Source of the DNA: CAVUCH01 sp963763095
GTDB taxonomy: Bacteria > Acidobacteriota > Vicinamibacteria > Vicinamibacterales > JAENWD01
DNA: 64,000 nucleotides
Reading direction: 5' to 3'
Assembly: GCA_963763095.1 (NCBI GenBank)
Contig: CAVXNR010000030.1
Location: forward strand, 1-64,000
Position 1 is the first letter of the stretch; each line of letters starts with the position of its first letter. The position numbers and the translations under genes are program-made. This document shows, piece by piece, positions 50,148 to 59,387 of this stretch. The notes beneath the pieces were generated by a model. The model did not search any database and was not told the origin of the DNA. It saw only the letters and a program-made list of their open reading frames with translations.

Positions 50148-51221
50148 ATGTCAGCGCGCGCGACACTTCGCGCTTCGCTCCAGGTCGTCGGAGCGATCGC
50201 CTTGTCCGGCTGGGCACTGCTGCAGACGGTCTCGGCGCAGGACGACTTGTACTCGATCGTCGATCTCGGAACGGTGTTCAGTGAACAGATCAGTCTGGCT
50301 CGAAGCGTCAACGTCCATGGCCAGGTGGCTGGGCGCACTGGCGCGGTCAATGGCAGCGATACTCGCGCGGCAGTCTGGTCGCTCGGAGGGCTGGAGATCC
50401 TGGGCGTGCTGCCCGGCGGCGACTACAGCGGCGCCTACGGCATCAATGACTCCAAAGTCGTGGTGGGCTCGTCGAACACCGGGACGATCGTGCGCCCCTT
50501 CATATGGACCAACGGCCAGGGCATGCAACCGCTTCCTTCGCTGCCCGGCGACCGAGGTGGTGAGGCACTCGCGATCAACAATGATGGCGATGTCGTCGGC
50601 TACTCCACGGGACCCACGGGTGCTGTGGCAGTTCTCTGGACGAGCGATCGGCGAATCATTCGGATCGGCACGCTACCGGGTGGTACGTCCAGCCGGGCGG
50701 TTGCGATCAACGACGTAGGGCAGGTTGTCGGCTGGTCGAGGAACGCGGCCGGCAAGCGGGCGTTTTTGTGGAGCGCACGCGACGGCATGCGCGACCTCGG
50801 CACATTGCCCGGCGACACGGAAAGTGACCCGCTGGACATCAACGATTCGGGATACATCGTGGGGGCCTCGATTGGCCGAAACGGCACCTCTGCGTTTCTC
50901 TGGACTCTCTCCACCGGGATGGTCAGGCTCAAGACTTTGGACGGCGGCCGCTATAGCCGCGCGATCGGCATCAACAACCGAGGAGAGATCGTTGGGACGT
51001 CGACCAGCCGCGCTGGCGCACGCGCGGTGATCTGGTCGTACACCGGCGAAGTTCGGGCCCTTTATCTCCTCGCACGTCCGGCTGTATTCGGTATGATCGT
51101 GTCCGAAGCGCAGGCGATCAATGACGCAGGCCAGATCGTGGCGCTCAGCGGCGGCGGTGAACATGCGGACGACAAGGAACACACCGATCACTTCTATCAT
51201 GTGTACATGCTCAAGCGTTGA
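50148..51221 (+). CDS. Secreted HAF-repeat propeller protein
   Basis: Intact, 357 residues. GGAGGAGG about 8 nt upstream of ATG 50148 is a strong ribosome-binding site. Signal peptide about residues 8-30 (LRASLQVVGAIALSGWALLQ). The rest is six or seven repeats of the extracellular HAF type: LGVLPGGDYSGAYGINDSKVVVG, INNDGDVVGYS, IGTLPGGTSSRAVAINDVGQVVGWS, LGTLPGDTESDPLDINDSGYIVGAS, INNRGEIVGTS. Function of HAF proteins is unknown; they are predicted beta-propellers. Lies 30 nt after the oxidase stop, so probably secreted alongside it. Confidence 0.85.
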   Translation: MSARATLRASLQVVGAIALSGWALLQTVSAQDDLYSIVDLGTVFSEQISLARSVNVHGQVAGRTGAVNGSDTRAAVWSLGGLEILGVLPGGDYSGAYGINDSKVVVGSSNTGTIVRPFIWTNGQGMQPLPSLPGDRGGEALAINNDGDVVGYSTGPTGAVAVLWTSDRRIIRIGTLPGGTSSRAVAINDVGQVVGWSRNAAGKRAFLWSARDGMRDLGTLPGDTESDPLDINDSGYIVGASIGRNGTSAFLWTLSTGMVRLKTLDGGRYSRAIGINNRGEIVGTSTSRAGARAVIWSYTGEVRALYLLARPAVFGMIVSEAQAINDAGQIVALSGGGEHADDKEHTDHFYHVYMLKR

Positions 51222-51271
51222 CATCCCAGATGCGCAGGACTCGCGCGTCCCCCGGCTGCGTTGAGTTGCCG

Positions 51272-51569
51272 ATGAAGACGGACGCGATTATCACGGACGT
51301 TGTCTACCCCGCGCTGGCCGAGGTCCTGAGCGACAGCCGAATCGACGCGGGCCCCCACCTCCGCCCGGACACCAGCCTGTTCGGTCACGGCTCGCCGCTC
51401 GATTCGCTGGGGTTAGTCAGCCTCCTCGCGATCGTGGAAGAGCGGATCCAAACGTCACATAAGACGAGAGATTGTGCTCGCCAGCGAAGAGGTGTTCTCA
51501 CGGGCCCGCAGTCCGTTCAGGACGGTCGGCGCACTGGCAGACTACGTGGCGGAGCTTCTTGCCGAGTGA
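51272..51569 (+). CDS. Acyl carrier protein (frameshifted)
   Basis: MKTDAIITDVVYPALAEVL and TSLFGHGSPLDSLGLVSLLA: the Ser of PLDSLG is the phosphopantetheine attachment site. The C-terminal helices (IVLASEEVFSRARSPFRTVGALADYVAELLAE) are in another frame, with a break near 51455. Full length about 98 residues, as expected. Followed at once by a reductase and an acyl-activating ligase, so it probably carries the acyl group that this cassette builds. Confidence 0.8.
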
Positions 51570-51576
51570 GCGGACC

Positions 51577-52290
51577 GTGAGTCATCAGGCGGACCGTCCC
51601 GTGACCGTTGTGACGGGCGCCAGAAAGGGCATCGGTCGGGCGCTCGCCGAGCATTACTGCCAGCGTGGACACACCGTCGTCGGCGTGTCGCGGTCCGCCT
51701 CCGATCTCAACGTGGAGAACTACGAGCATTTCGAGTGCGATGTGTCGGAAGAGAAACGAATTCAGCAACTGATTCGTCATGTGCGCGACACACACGGCAA
51801 GGTCGACCATCTCATCAACAACGCGGGCGTAGCCTCGATGAACCACGCGCTCACTACCCCCGCGTCCACGGTCACGAAATCGGTCTCCACAAACTTCCTT
51901 GGAACGTTTCTGTTTTGCCGGGAAGTAGCGAAGCTGATGAGTCGGCGACGTTATGGTCGGATCGTGAACGTATCCTCGGTCGCAGTGCCACTGGCACTGG
52001 AAGGCGAAGCTGTTTACGCAGCGACCAAGGCGGCCGTCGAGACCCTCTCGCGCGTGCTGGCCAAAGAGCTGGCGCCCTTCCAGATCACGGTGAACACCGT
52101 AGGGCCCTGCCCGCTGGACACCGATCTCATCAGGTCGGTGCCAAAGGACAAAATCCAGAAGATTTTAGAGCGGCAAGCGTTTCGTGAGCTCTGCACGGTT
52201 GACAGCGTCCTCGGGGTCGTCGATTTCTTCCTCGACCCACGTAACCGGCTGGTCACCGGGCAAACGATCTATCTTGGCGGGGTATGGTGA
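51577..52290 (+). CDS. SDR-family reductase (FabG-like)
   Basis: About 237 residues, GTG 51577. Cofactor loop TGARKGIGRAL, LINNAGVASMN, catalytic Ser in NVSSVAVPLAL and Tyr/Lys in YAATKAAVE are all present. PCPLDTDLIRSVPKDK marks the substrate loop and LVTGQTIYLGG the C-terminus. Overlaps the ligase start by 7 nt and follows the carrier protein by 7 nt. Expected to reduce a carrier-bound 3-ketoacyl group. Confidence 0.88.
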   Translation: MSHQADRPVTVVTGARKGIGRALAEHYCQRGHTVVGVSRSASDLNVENYEHFECDVSEEKRIQQLIRHVRDTHGKVDHLINNAGVASMNHALTTPASTVTKSVSTNFLGTFLFCREVAKLMSRRRYGRIVNVSSVAVPLALEGEAVYAATKAAVETLSRVLAKELAPFQITVNTVGPCPLDTDLIRSVPKDKIQKILERQAFRELCTVDSVLGVVDFFLDPRNRLVTGQTIYLGGVW

Positions 52291-53643
52291 CGGACTTTCT
52301 GGCGGAGCGCTTCCGCTCGTACGGCGACGGTACGGCGCTGGTGTTCCGCGAGAGTTTCGTGACCTACCGCTGGCTGGCGGAGCAATGGGCGCGATACGAC
52401 GTCTTTCTCGAGGAGCATGCAGTTCCTGAAGGGGCTGTCGCCGCCGTCGTCGGTGACTTTACCCCGGCAGGTGTGGCGTTGGCATTGGCACTGCTGAAAC
52501 GCAATTGCATCTGGGTTCCGCTGGCTCTCGGGAGTCCGCAGCAACGCGAGGAGTTCTGCCAGATCGCGGAGGTGGAGCAGATCTTCGCGATCGATCCCTC
52601 CGACGACTCGGTGTCGGTGCGCGCGCTGGCGCACCCGATCCGACATCCCCTGCTACATTCCGTCAAACAGAGCCGCCATCCAGGCCTGGTGCTGTTTTCC
52701 TCCGGTTCGACGGGCAAGCCCAAGGCCGCGCTGCACGATTTCGCTCTCCTGCTGGAGAAGTTCCGGACGCCAAGGCCGCGGCACACGATGTTGGCCTTCC
52801 TGCTGTTCGACCACATCGGCGGAATCAACACACTGTTTTCTTCCCTCGCCACCGGGGGCACGCTCGTCATCACGGGCGATCGCCGGCCGGATGTCGTGGC
52901 AGCTCTCATTGAGCGCCACAGGGTGGAGACCTTGCCCACCACTCCGACGTTCCTGAACCTGCTGCTGCTGAGCGAAGCCCACAGGCGATTCGACTTGAGC
53001 AGCCTCAAGACGATCACGTACGGAACCGAGGTCATGCCCGAGAGCACGCTCCAGCGCATCCATGAGGCGTTCCCGGCCGTTCGCCTTCATCAGACGTACG
53101 GCCTGAGCGAGCTTGGGATCATGCGCAGCAAATCGGAGAGTTCCGACTCGCTGTGGGTGAGGCTTGGCGGTGAGGGCTTCGAGACGCGCGTCGTCGACGG
53201 GCTGCTCGAGATACAGCGCGAAGAGTGCCATGCTCGGGTACCTCAACGCGCCGTCGCCATTCACCGAGGACGGATGGTTCAGAACCGGCGACGCGGTAGA
53301 GGTCAAAGGCGACTTCCTGAAAATCCTTGGTCGCACGTCTGACATCATCAACGTCGGCGGCGAAAAGGTGTACCCGTCAGAGGTGGAGAGCGTCCTGCAG
53401 CTGATGCCCGAAGTGGCGGGTGTCGTCGTCGTGAGTGAGAAGAACGCGCTGCTGGGGAATATCGTGAAAGCGAGAGTGCGGCTGTCGGAGCCGATGGACC
53501 TTCCCGATTTCCGCCGCAAGATGAAGGAGTTTTGCCGGGACCGGCTGCAAGGCTTCAAGATCCCGCAAAAGGTGGAGCTGATCGAGAAAGAAGAGTGGAA
53601 CGAGCGCTTCAAGAAGATACGGAATGACCAGCAGCTGTCTTAA
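52284..53643 (+). CDS. AMP-forming acyl-CoA/acyl-ACP ligase (frameshifted)
   Basis: The adenylate core motif FSSGSTGKPKAALHDF (about residues 140-155) and HQTYGLSELG are in the first frame. After a break near 53220 the C-terminal domain has GYLNAPSPFTEDGWFRTGD, ILGRTSDIINVGGEKVYPSEVE and the catalytic-lysine region FKIPQKVELIEKEEWNERFKKIR. About 450 residues when joined. It would activate a carboxylic acid and load the adjacent carrier protein. Converges with a deacetylase, the two stops overlapping. Confidence 0.8.
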
Positions 53644-54392
53644 GCAGCCATCTGTCGCGCGCGCAGCATACGGAACAGGTCTCCGTTCGTCGCGCGTGTG
53701 AAACCGGTGCGGGACACAGCGTCTCTGAGAATTCTTCTCAGCTTGTCCCAGTGCCCCTGCTGGTCGATCTCCCAGCTGTGGAAATACAGATGGGCGATCC
53801 CGCCGTGGGCCTCGACGTGGTCCAGTGCCAGCGTGAAGTGCCGATCCCAGTCGCGAGTGAGCTGGAACAGGCTGCTGTAGTTCCACATGCCGACGAGGTT
53901 TCGCTCGATCGCCGCATGCCACAATTGGACGGCGCGGCCGTGCGAGTAGGCGTGTGTACTTACCCCTAAATAGAACGGGTCGGCCGGCCAATCGACCAGG
54001 TTGAACTGACAGGTGCGTGCGCCTATGAATCCGCACTCTCTCACGACGCGCACCACCTGCCGATCAAACTTACCGAGCGGATAACAGAAAGAGGTCACCT
54101 GCCCGCTGATTGTGTCTTCGAGCCATGTCTTGCCACGGCTGACCTCGCTTCGGACTTCGGCGTCGGTCAGACCTTTCAGCGGACGGTGGTTGAACGAATG
54201 CGCGCCCACTTCGAACCGCGTGGACAGGTCGCGAATGCTCGAGGGACCGAGCAGCTCGGCTTGGGGATTTCGCGCCGGAACGTAGAACGTCGCCTTGAGG
54301 CCGAATTCGTCCAACAGTTCGGCCGTACGAAGGTCTTGAGGGACCCCGTCGTCGATGCTCAAGGTGAGATAACGCTGTGCTGTGGTCCTCAT
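53640..54392 (-). CDS. Polysaccharide deacetylase, HSWEI subfamily
   Basis: Intact, 250 residues. TLSIDDGVPQDLRTAELL (catalytic Asp pair), EVGAHSFNHRPL (HxxxH), FCYPLGKFD and LYFHSWEIDQQGHW. Sister of the deacetylase at 46.2 kb, sharing the late HSWEI motif. The start overlaps the stop of the acyltransferase-like gene (ATGA), so the two are coupled. Cytoplasmic by lack of a signal peptide. Confidence 0.88.
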   Translation of the reverse strand: MRTTAQRYLTLSIDDGVPQDLRTAELLDEFGLKATFYVPARNPQAELLGPSSIRDLSTRFEVGAHSFNHRPLKGLTDAEVRSEVSRGKTWLEDTISGQVTSFCYPLGKFDRQVVRVVRECGFIGARTCQFNLVDWPADPFYLGVSTHAYSHGRAVQLWHAAIERNLVGMWNYSSLFQLTRDWDRHFTLALDHVEAHGGIAHLYFHSWEIDQQGHWDKLRRILRDAVSRTGFTRATNGDLFRMLRARQMAA

Positions 54393-55498
54393 AGGCTGCC
54401 GTCGCCGTCGAGGAAGCTGGGGTTCCAGACCGCCGGATTACTTAATTCTGCATCAAGCTGCGGATCCATTGCTTTGTAGAAAAAGAGCCAACTCGAGAGC
54501 CGGCGCCGCCACGGCCGCAGGTGTTCCAGGGCGGCTCGTAAGCCCGCATGGAAGCCGACGGCCTCGACCATATGGACGCCTGCGTGTCTTGCGCGCTTCC
54601 GCGCATAACCCAGGAGGGGCACGAGATCTGCGAAGTCGGGGCGGATGGTCTGAAAGTCGACCAGTTGGACACGGGTGAAGCCGACGTTCTGATTGTCCTG
54701 GCGTACGAAGATGGCATAGCTCTGAAGTCGGCCTCCAGCGGTCTCGATTCCAAATACCCAGGCCCGCCCTCCCTCGAGCTGCGACCGGAAGTGCCAGTTC
54801 AAGGTGACGCTGTCACGCGCACGGAGCAGAAAGGGCCCCTCCCGAAGTATCGCCCAGAGCTGATCGAATTTCTCATCGAACGCCTGATACTCTCGCACTG
54901 TGGGGTCCGCCGGCAGCGCGCTCGACGTATGCGGCGGTGCCGAGGCGGACGGCAGGGGCACTCGCACTCCGCTGGGCACGCCTGTCAGCCGTTCCCGGAC
55001 TCCTGCCAGCGATTTGAGAAGCACGGTGCGCGCGAGGCCCCAAGGGGAAGTCACCCAGTACAGGGCGACGTCATAGTGGGGAATGGGCACCTTTTTTATG
55101 CGCATCGCAGCAAAGAACCGGCTCGCGTTCGCGTTCGCCGTGGTGTTGAGCAGGAGGTCGGCACCGGCCTGGCCCGTGAACTTGCTGAAAAGGTAAAGGG
55201 AGTGGGAGCGAAAATGGGTGTCGACGACCCATTTGGAGCTTGCTGCGGCGCGTAGCCGGCGTCCTCTGAAAAAGTACGTCAACGGGACATTGCCCAGAAA
55301 TCCAACGATCCTTCCCTCGTTTGCCTCGATTACCCAAGCAGGCGGCCAGTCCGTCTCATAGGCTGGGTTGCTGGTCCATACGTGATTCCACCACTCTTCC
55401 GTGGGGCGCCGAAAACCATGCGCTTCCATCAGAGGCGCAAGCCCGGACAGGTCGTCAGGCGTCGCTGGTCTCACGCTCGCCGAATGCGCATCTGACAC
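54389..55498 (-). CDS. GNAT-fold acyltransferase-like protein
   Basis: Intact, 369 residues. The N-terminal SVRPATPDDLSGLAPLMEAHG and VIEANEGRIVGFLGNVPLTYFFRGRRL resemble a GNAT domain; a second such fold, DSVTLNWHFRSQLEGGRAWVFG to YARKRARHAGVHMVEAVGFH, follows. This double arrangement is seen in FemAB-like and exopolysaccharide-cluster acyltransferases. Possible role: moving the acyl group from carrier protein to glycan, given the ACP/ligase cassette 1 kb away. That link is inference. Confidence 0.65.
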   Translation of the reverse strand: MSDAHSASVRPATPDDLSGLAPLMEAHGFRRPTEEWWNHVWTSNPAYETDWPPAWVIEANEGRIVGFLGNVPLTYFFRGRRLRAAASSKWVVDTHFRSHSLYLFSKFTGQAGADLLLNTTANANASRFFAAMRIKKVPIPHYDVALYWVTSPWGLARTVLLKSLAGVRERLTGVPSGVRVPLPSASAPPHTSSALPADPTVREYQAFDEKFDQLWAILREGPFLLRARDSVTLNWHFRSQLEGGRAWVFGIETAGGRLQSYAIFVRQDNQNVGFTRVQLVDFQTIRPDFADLVPLLGYARKRARHAGVHMVEAVGFHAGLRAALEHLRPWRRRLSSWLFFYKAMDPQLDAELSNPAVWNPSFLDGDGSL

Positions 55499-55535
55499 AC
55501 TTCACTCCCGCTCGATCTGCTCACCCGGGTCACTC

Positions 55536-56750
55536 CTAAAGACGCTGATAAACGTCCGTGATGGCTTTGGCCTTGGCTTCCCAGGAATAGACTTCCGCTG
55601 CACGGTGTCGAGCGGCGGTTCCCATTCTGCGTCGCAACTCCGGGTCGCGCGCGAGTCTCAGTAGCGCTGAAGCCATCTCATCCACGACGCGTTGGGGGGT
55701 CGTTGGTGGAACGGCGATCCCGCACTCCGCGGTCACGGAGACGCCAGGGCCGCCAAGATCCAGGCAAACGACTGGCAGGCCCGCGACCATGGCTTCGAGT
55801 GGCGCCATGCCCCCCGACTCATGGAGGCTGGGAAACAGGAACACATCATGATCGCGATAGAGCCGGTAGACCTCATCGATCACGTCGAAGCGCCGAATCC
55901 AGGTCACGGCGGTGGTTATCCCGAGCTTGTCAATCAAAGCTCTCATTCGTTTCTCATCCGGCCCGGTACCCAGAATCGTCAGCCTGAGAGGGGCGGCTGC
56001 TTGCGCAACAGCAAACGCGCGTAACGCCAGATTCCACCCCTTCCAATGGATCAGTCGCGCGACATAGAGGACCTTCATCGTGTCGCTCGCCTGACGTCCC
56101 GATGAAACGGAGCCTTGGCCGCCAGGATCGACCCCGCTTTGTGGAAGGAGCTGCATTTTCTGCGGCGACGCGAGACCGGCCAGACGATCTCTCGTGTTCG
56201 GGGTGACCACCAGAGTGAACGCTGCCTGACGGTAGGAGGACCGCACAAGGGGGTCGAGCAGCGCGGCCCGGTTGGAGGCCCATCGCAGAACTTCGGTCAA
56301 CACGCCCCGCCATCCGAAAGAGCGCCACAGGGCCAGCGGCGTCTCCTCACCGCCCCCGACCGGACCGATTACCAACGGCACGCCCAGATTAGCAAGTCCG
56401 CTCGGATAGCGGAAGCTTCCCAGCGTGAGGTGATGAACGACATCGAATCCGATCTGGCGCTGGAGTGCTTCGGCCAGAGGTCGCAACGAGAGATGCCACA
56501 CGTAATGATAGAGATAGAGTCCTCCCGGAAGGCGTTTGATCGGCAGGAGGTATGAAACATCGGTATATCTGAAGTGGAGATTGGGTATCGGCGACCTGGC
56601 GAGGTCCGCTTCGATGATCGCCTGGTTGTTGGCACGGGTGAGGACCCACACCTCGTGATGCTTGGCCAGCTGGGTGACCAGATTCCAGCCGGCGCCCTGT
56701 TCGGAGCCGCGACCCGGTTCACACGCGTAGGCCGCGATCAGGACACGCAT
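55536..56750 (-). CDS. Family 4 glycosyltransferase
   Basis: Intact, 404 residues. MRVLIAAYACEPGRGSEQGA, DVVHHLTLGSFRYPSGL, LVIGPVGGGEETPL, VLYVARLIHWKGWNLALRAF, LTILGTGPDEKRM, VFLFPSLHESGGMAPLEAMVAGLPVV. Same subfamily as the broken GT4 at 39.5 kb (shared ACEPGxGSE, VGGGxExPL and HWKG/GWKG). A retaining transferase with unknown sugar specificity. The gap to the next gene is 117 nt. Confidence 0.9.
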   Translation of the reverse strand: MRVLIAAYACEPGRGSEQGAGWNLVTQLAKHHEVWVLTRANNQAIIEADLARSPIPNLHFRYTDVSYLLPIKRLPGGLYLYHYVWHLSLRPLAEALQRQIGFDVVHHLTLGSFRYPSGLANLGVPLVIGPVGGGEETPLALWRSFGWRGVLTEVLRWASNRAALLDPLVRSSYRQAAFTLVVTPNTRDRLAGLASPQKMQLLPQSGVDPGGQGSVSSGRQASDTMKVLYVARLIHWKGWNLALRAFAVAQAAAPLRLTILGTGPDEKRMRALIDKLGITTAVTWIRRFDVIDEVYRLYRDHDVFLFPSLHESGGMAPLEAMVAGLPVVCLDLGGPGVSVTAECGIAVPPTTPQRVVDEMASALLRLARDPELRRRMGTAARHRAAEVYSWEAKAKAITDVYQRL

Positions 56751-56867
56751 GAACGCAGTGCGCTGAAATCCATTGAGCCGGTATCGCGTGCCACGGACAG
56801 CAGATCTGGAGAGACGATCACCGAGAAGACCAACACAGGCGTACTTTCAGAAATCGCGGTGGAACTG

Positions 56868-58127
56868 TCACCGAGCTGGCCCGAGCACGTGATCGGTCTG
56901 CGCGTGAAGCCCGCGTCGAGACGCACGCCGCCGCATCGTTTGGAGGACGTGACGCGTGATCTCATACGCCAACTGTTCGGCCGATTGGCTCGCGTCGATC
57001 ACGACGGCGTTGGGGAACTCGCGCCGCCAGCTCTCCGCACCGGATAGATGCGAAGTCGCCACTGTAGCCTGCGGAGCGGCCGTCTCATCCGGGACGGATT
57101 CCAGCAGAAACAGGCAATCGGCAGTCTTTGCCAGTGGCGACAGCCCACGCGGACCCTTGTTCTGCATGTGATGCTCACCGGGCGGCTCGTCCTTCGACGC
57201 GGCGGAGGCGCTGCCGTCGATCAGCACGAGGCCATTCCGGAAGAGCGTAAGGCGGCGCTGCAGAATGTCTACGACGCTGGACTGTATTCCACGGGTCCGG
57301 GCCACCGGACGATGCGATCCCCGGCCGGGATTGAAGGTGTCTCGAAGGCTCACGAGCAGCCTCTCGCCCACCGCCGATGCGAGCGAAGGGTCCACCGACA
57401 GGACTACCACAGTCAACCCAGGCGGTCGAACGAGTCGTTCCAGAAAACGCAGGGAATCGTTGACGACGGCTCTCAACGTGCTCCATGGATGACGCGCGAC
57501 TTGCCGTCGAATGAGAGCTGCTCTCAAGTCCCCGCATAGGCCTTCCACAGCACGCCATCGCTCGCTCACGGAACGATCGACGCACTGGCGGGCCAGACGA
57601 TTCCCAACGGCATCCGCGAGAAGCCTTGTGGCCAGCTCCGGCGCAGAGCGCAAACCGGTATGAATCGTCGCCCTGTATTTCTCCTTCACCTGACCGGTAT
57701 ACACGAGACTGGTAAGGAGGCTGATCAGCGCTTCGTGCAGTGGATTCGGAATATCGTACAAACCACGATGTAGCCGGGCGGCGACCACATCATCCGACGG
57801 CAGGAGTGGCAGGCAATGCCAGCGCAAGCTGGAAAACAGGTCCACGTGAACTTGACGGTGACTGGGTGGATGATGAAAAAAATAGGCGGTGGTCGCAAAC
57901 CTGACGCGATTATGTAAGACGTAGCCGGCCTGCTTCGCCGCTCTCACCATCACCCGCTCCGCGTCGCGAAAGTGGTCGGAGAGGATGAGCACGTCGATGT
58001 CATTCGACGTAGAATCAGGGAGACTGTCGTAATTTCTCAGCACGAGAAAAGCGATGCCGTGAGTCCTCCAGCTCTGGAAGACAGACGTCACGAATGTCCG
58101 CAAACGATTCACTCGCGTCGACTGCAA
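56868..58127 (-). CDS. Nucleotidyltransferase fused to a degenerate thymidylate-kinase-like domain
   Basis: Intact, 419 residues. AFLVLRNYDSLPDSTSNDIDVLI at residues 25-47 holds the NDID pattern of MNT-type nucleotidyltransferases, and HVDLFSSLRWH is a likely third acidic site. A helical middle leads to PPGLTVVVLSVDPSLASAVGERLLVSLRDTF at about 238-268, where relatives have a P-loop (GPDGSGKST). Here that motif is absent, so ATP binding by the kinase half is doubtful. Such fusions occur in polysaccharide clusters with unknown role. Compare the intact P-loop protein at 62.3-62.9 kb. Confidence 0.65.
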   Translation of the reverse strand: MQSTRVNRLRTFVTSVFQSWRTHGIAFLVLRNYDSLPDSTSNDIDVLILSDHFRDAERVMVRAAKQAGYVLHNRVRFATTAYFFHHPPSHRQVHVDLFSSLRWHCLPLLPSDDVVAARLHRGLYDIPNPLHEALISLLTSLVYTGQVKEKYRATIHTGLRSAPELATRLLADAVGNRLARQCVDRSVSERWRAVEGLCGDLRAALIRRQVARHPWSTLRAVVNDSLRFLERLVRPPGLTVVVLSVDPSLASAVGERLLVSLRDTFNPGRGSHRPVARTRGIQSSVVDILQRRLTLFRNGLVLIDGSASAASKDEPPGEHHMQNKGPRGLSPLAKTADCLFLLESVPDETAAPQATVATSHLSGAESWRREFPNAVVIDASQSAEQLAYEITRHVLQTMRRRASRRGLHAQTDHVLGPAR

Positions 58128-58213
58128 TGGCGGTACGCCTAGTCTCTTCGGGAGCAGTATGGCCCGAATCGCGGCTTGACCCGATCGGGTGCGCTGGCAT
58201 CATGCAGCCCCGC

Positions 58214-59383
58214 TCACTTACCCTCGCCGCGTACATCGTCGTAGATTTTCATCAGTGTCCGGTAGTTGGTGTCCGCGCTGTAGCGAGCCTCGAAGTCAGC
58301 ACGCGCAGCCAGACCCATTCGGAAGGCAATGTCCGGATTCGCAGCCAGGATTCGGACCTTGTCGGCCAGAGCCGCCGGGTCTCGCGGGCTGAAAAGGAAA
58401 CCATTAGAGCCATCGCGTACCAACTCTGCCGCCGCCCCATGTCCAGTGGCAATCACGGGGGTACCGGTTGCGAATGCTTCGATCACGACCCGACCGAACG
58501 TCTCGTATGCTTCGGATGCGAAAATGAGAAAGGCAGCACCACGCAGTAACGCAAATATTTCAGAACTCTGGAGCGCTCCGAGCCAGCGTATGCTCGGCGT
58601 GGACGCAACCGCCGCTGCAACCTCTGATCGAAGTGGCCCATCACCAACGATCCGGAGTGGCACATCGGATGCCATCCGGCGCCAGGCCTCGAGCAACGTC
58701 CCGACTCCCTTCTCGGACGACAGGCGCCCGACAAAAAGCGCATAGTCTTCGCGTCGTTCTCCAGGTCCCGGATCGGGATCGACGAAGTGCGGCTTGACGA
58801 CAACCTTTGTCGGGGGGAGGCCGGCATCGATCAAGAGGGTTCGAGCGAATTGCGTCGGCGCGATGTACGCATTCACCCGACTGCGCCACGTGCCGAGCAT
58901 CCGGTGTGTAGACACCATCGCGGCCACTGCGGCGGTGGCACTCCGGCTGTTCCGATAGCACGCATGGACCACGCCCGGCCACGGTACCGCATGACCGAGG
59001 CAGTCTGTGCAGCAGTGGTTGTCGCGGAAAAAGAGGCCGTTCGGACATGCGATGCGGTAGTTGTGCACCGTGTGAACGACGGGGACACCGCCGGCTGCGG
59101 CGGCATAGTATACGGCGGGCGATACAAGAGGAAGCGTATTGTGGACGTGTGCCACATCGGGCCGCTCAGCGCCGATCAACTCACGGAGGTCTCGATAGCT
59201 ACGCTGGCTCCAGATGGTGCGAAGCCCCACGCTGAGGTGGCTCATGTCGCGCACCGCGTCGTTGTGCACCGTATAGTGCCGCACCGTGTGGCCATGGGCG
59301 CTGAGCAGCCTGCTCTCGGCGGCAAAGACCGCGTCTTCGCCGCCAGCCTGTTGATAGGCATTGTGGACGAGCAGCACTTTCAA
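58214..59383 (-). CDS. Family 4 glycosyltransferase
   Basis: Intact, about 389 residues. TTG 59383 is preferred because it gives LKVLLVHNAYQQAGGEDAV, the family N-terminus, and lies 5 nt after the polymerase stop; the longer open frame overlaps that gene. VVHTVHNYRIACPNGLFFRD, CCTDCLGH, YALFVGRLSSEKGVGTLLEA and AFLIFASEAYETFGRVVIEAFATGTPVIAT. The CxxC segment after the HNYR loop is common in this subfamily. Confidence 0.88.
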   Translation of the reverse strand: MKVLLVHNAYQQAGGEDAVFAAESRLLSAHGHTVRHYTVHNDAVRDMSHLSVGLRTIWSQRSYRDLRELIGAERPDVAHVHNTLPLVSPAVYYAAAAGGVPVVHTVHNYRIACPNGLFFRDNHCCTDCLGHAVPWPGVVHACYRNSRSATAAVAAMVSTHRMLGTWRSRVNAYIAPTQFARTLLIDAGLPPTKVVVKPHFVDPDPGPGERREDYALFVGRLSSEKGVGTLLEAWRRMASDVPLRIVGDGPLRSEVAAAVASTPSIRWLGALQSSEIFALLRGAAFLIFASEAYETFGRVVIEAFATGTPVIATGHGAAAELVRDGSNGFLFSPRDPAALADKVRILAANPDIAFRMGLAARADFEARYSADTNYRTLMKIYDDVRGEGK

Positions 59384-59387
59384 CGGG

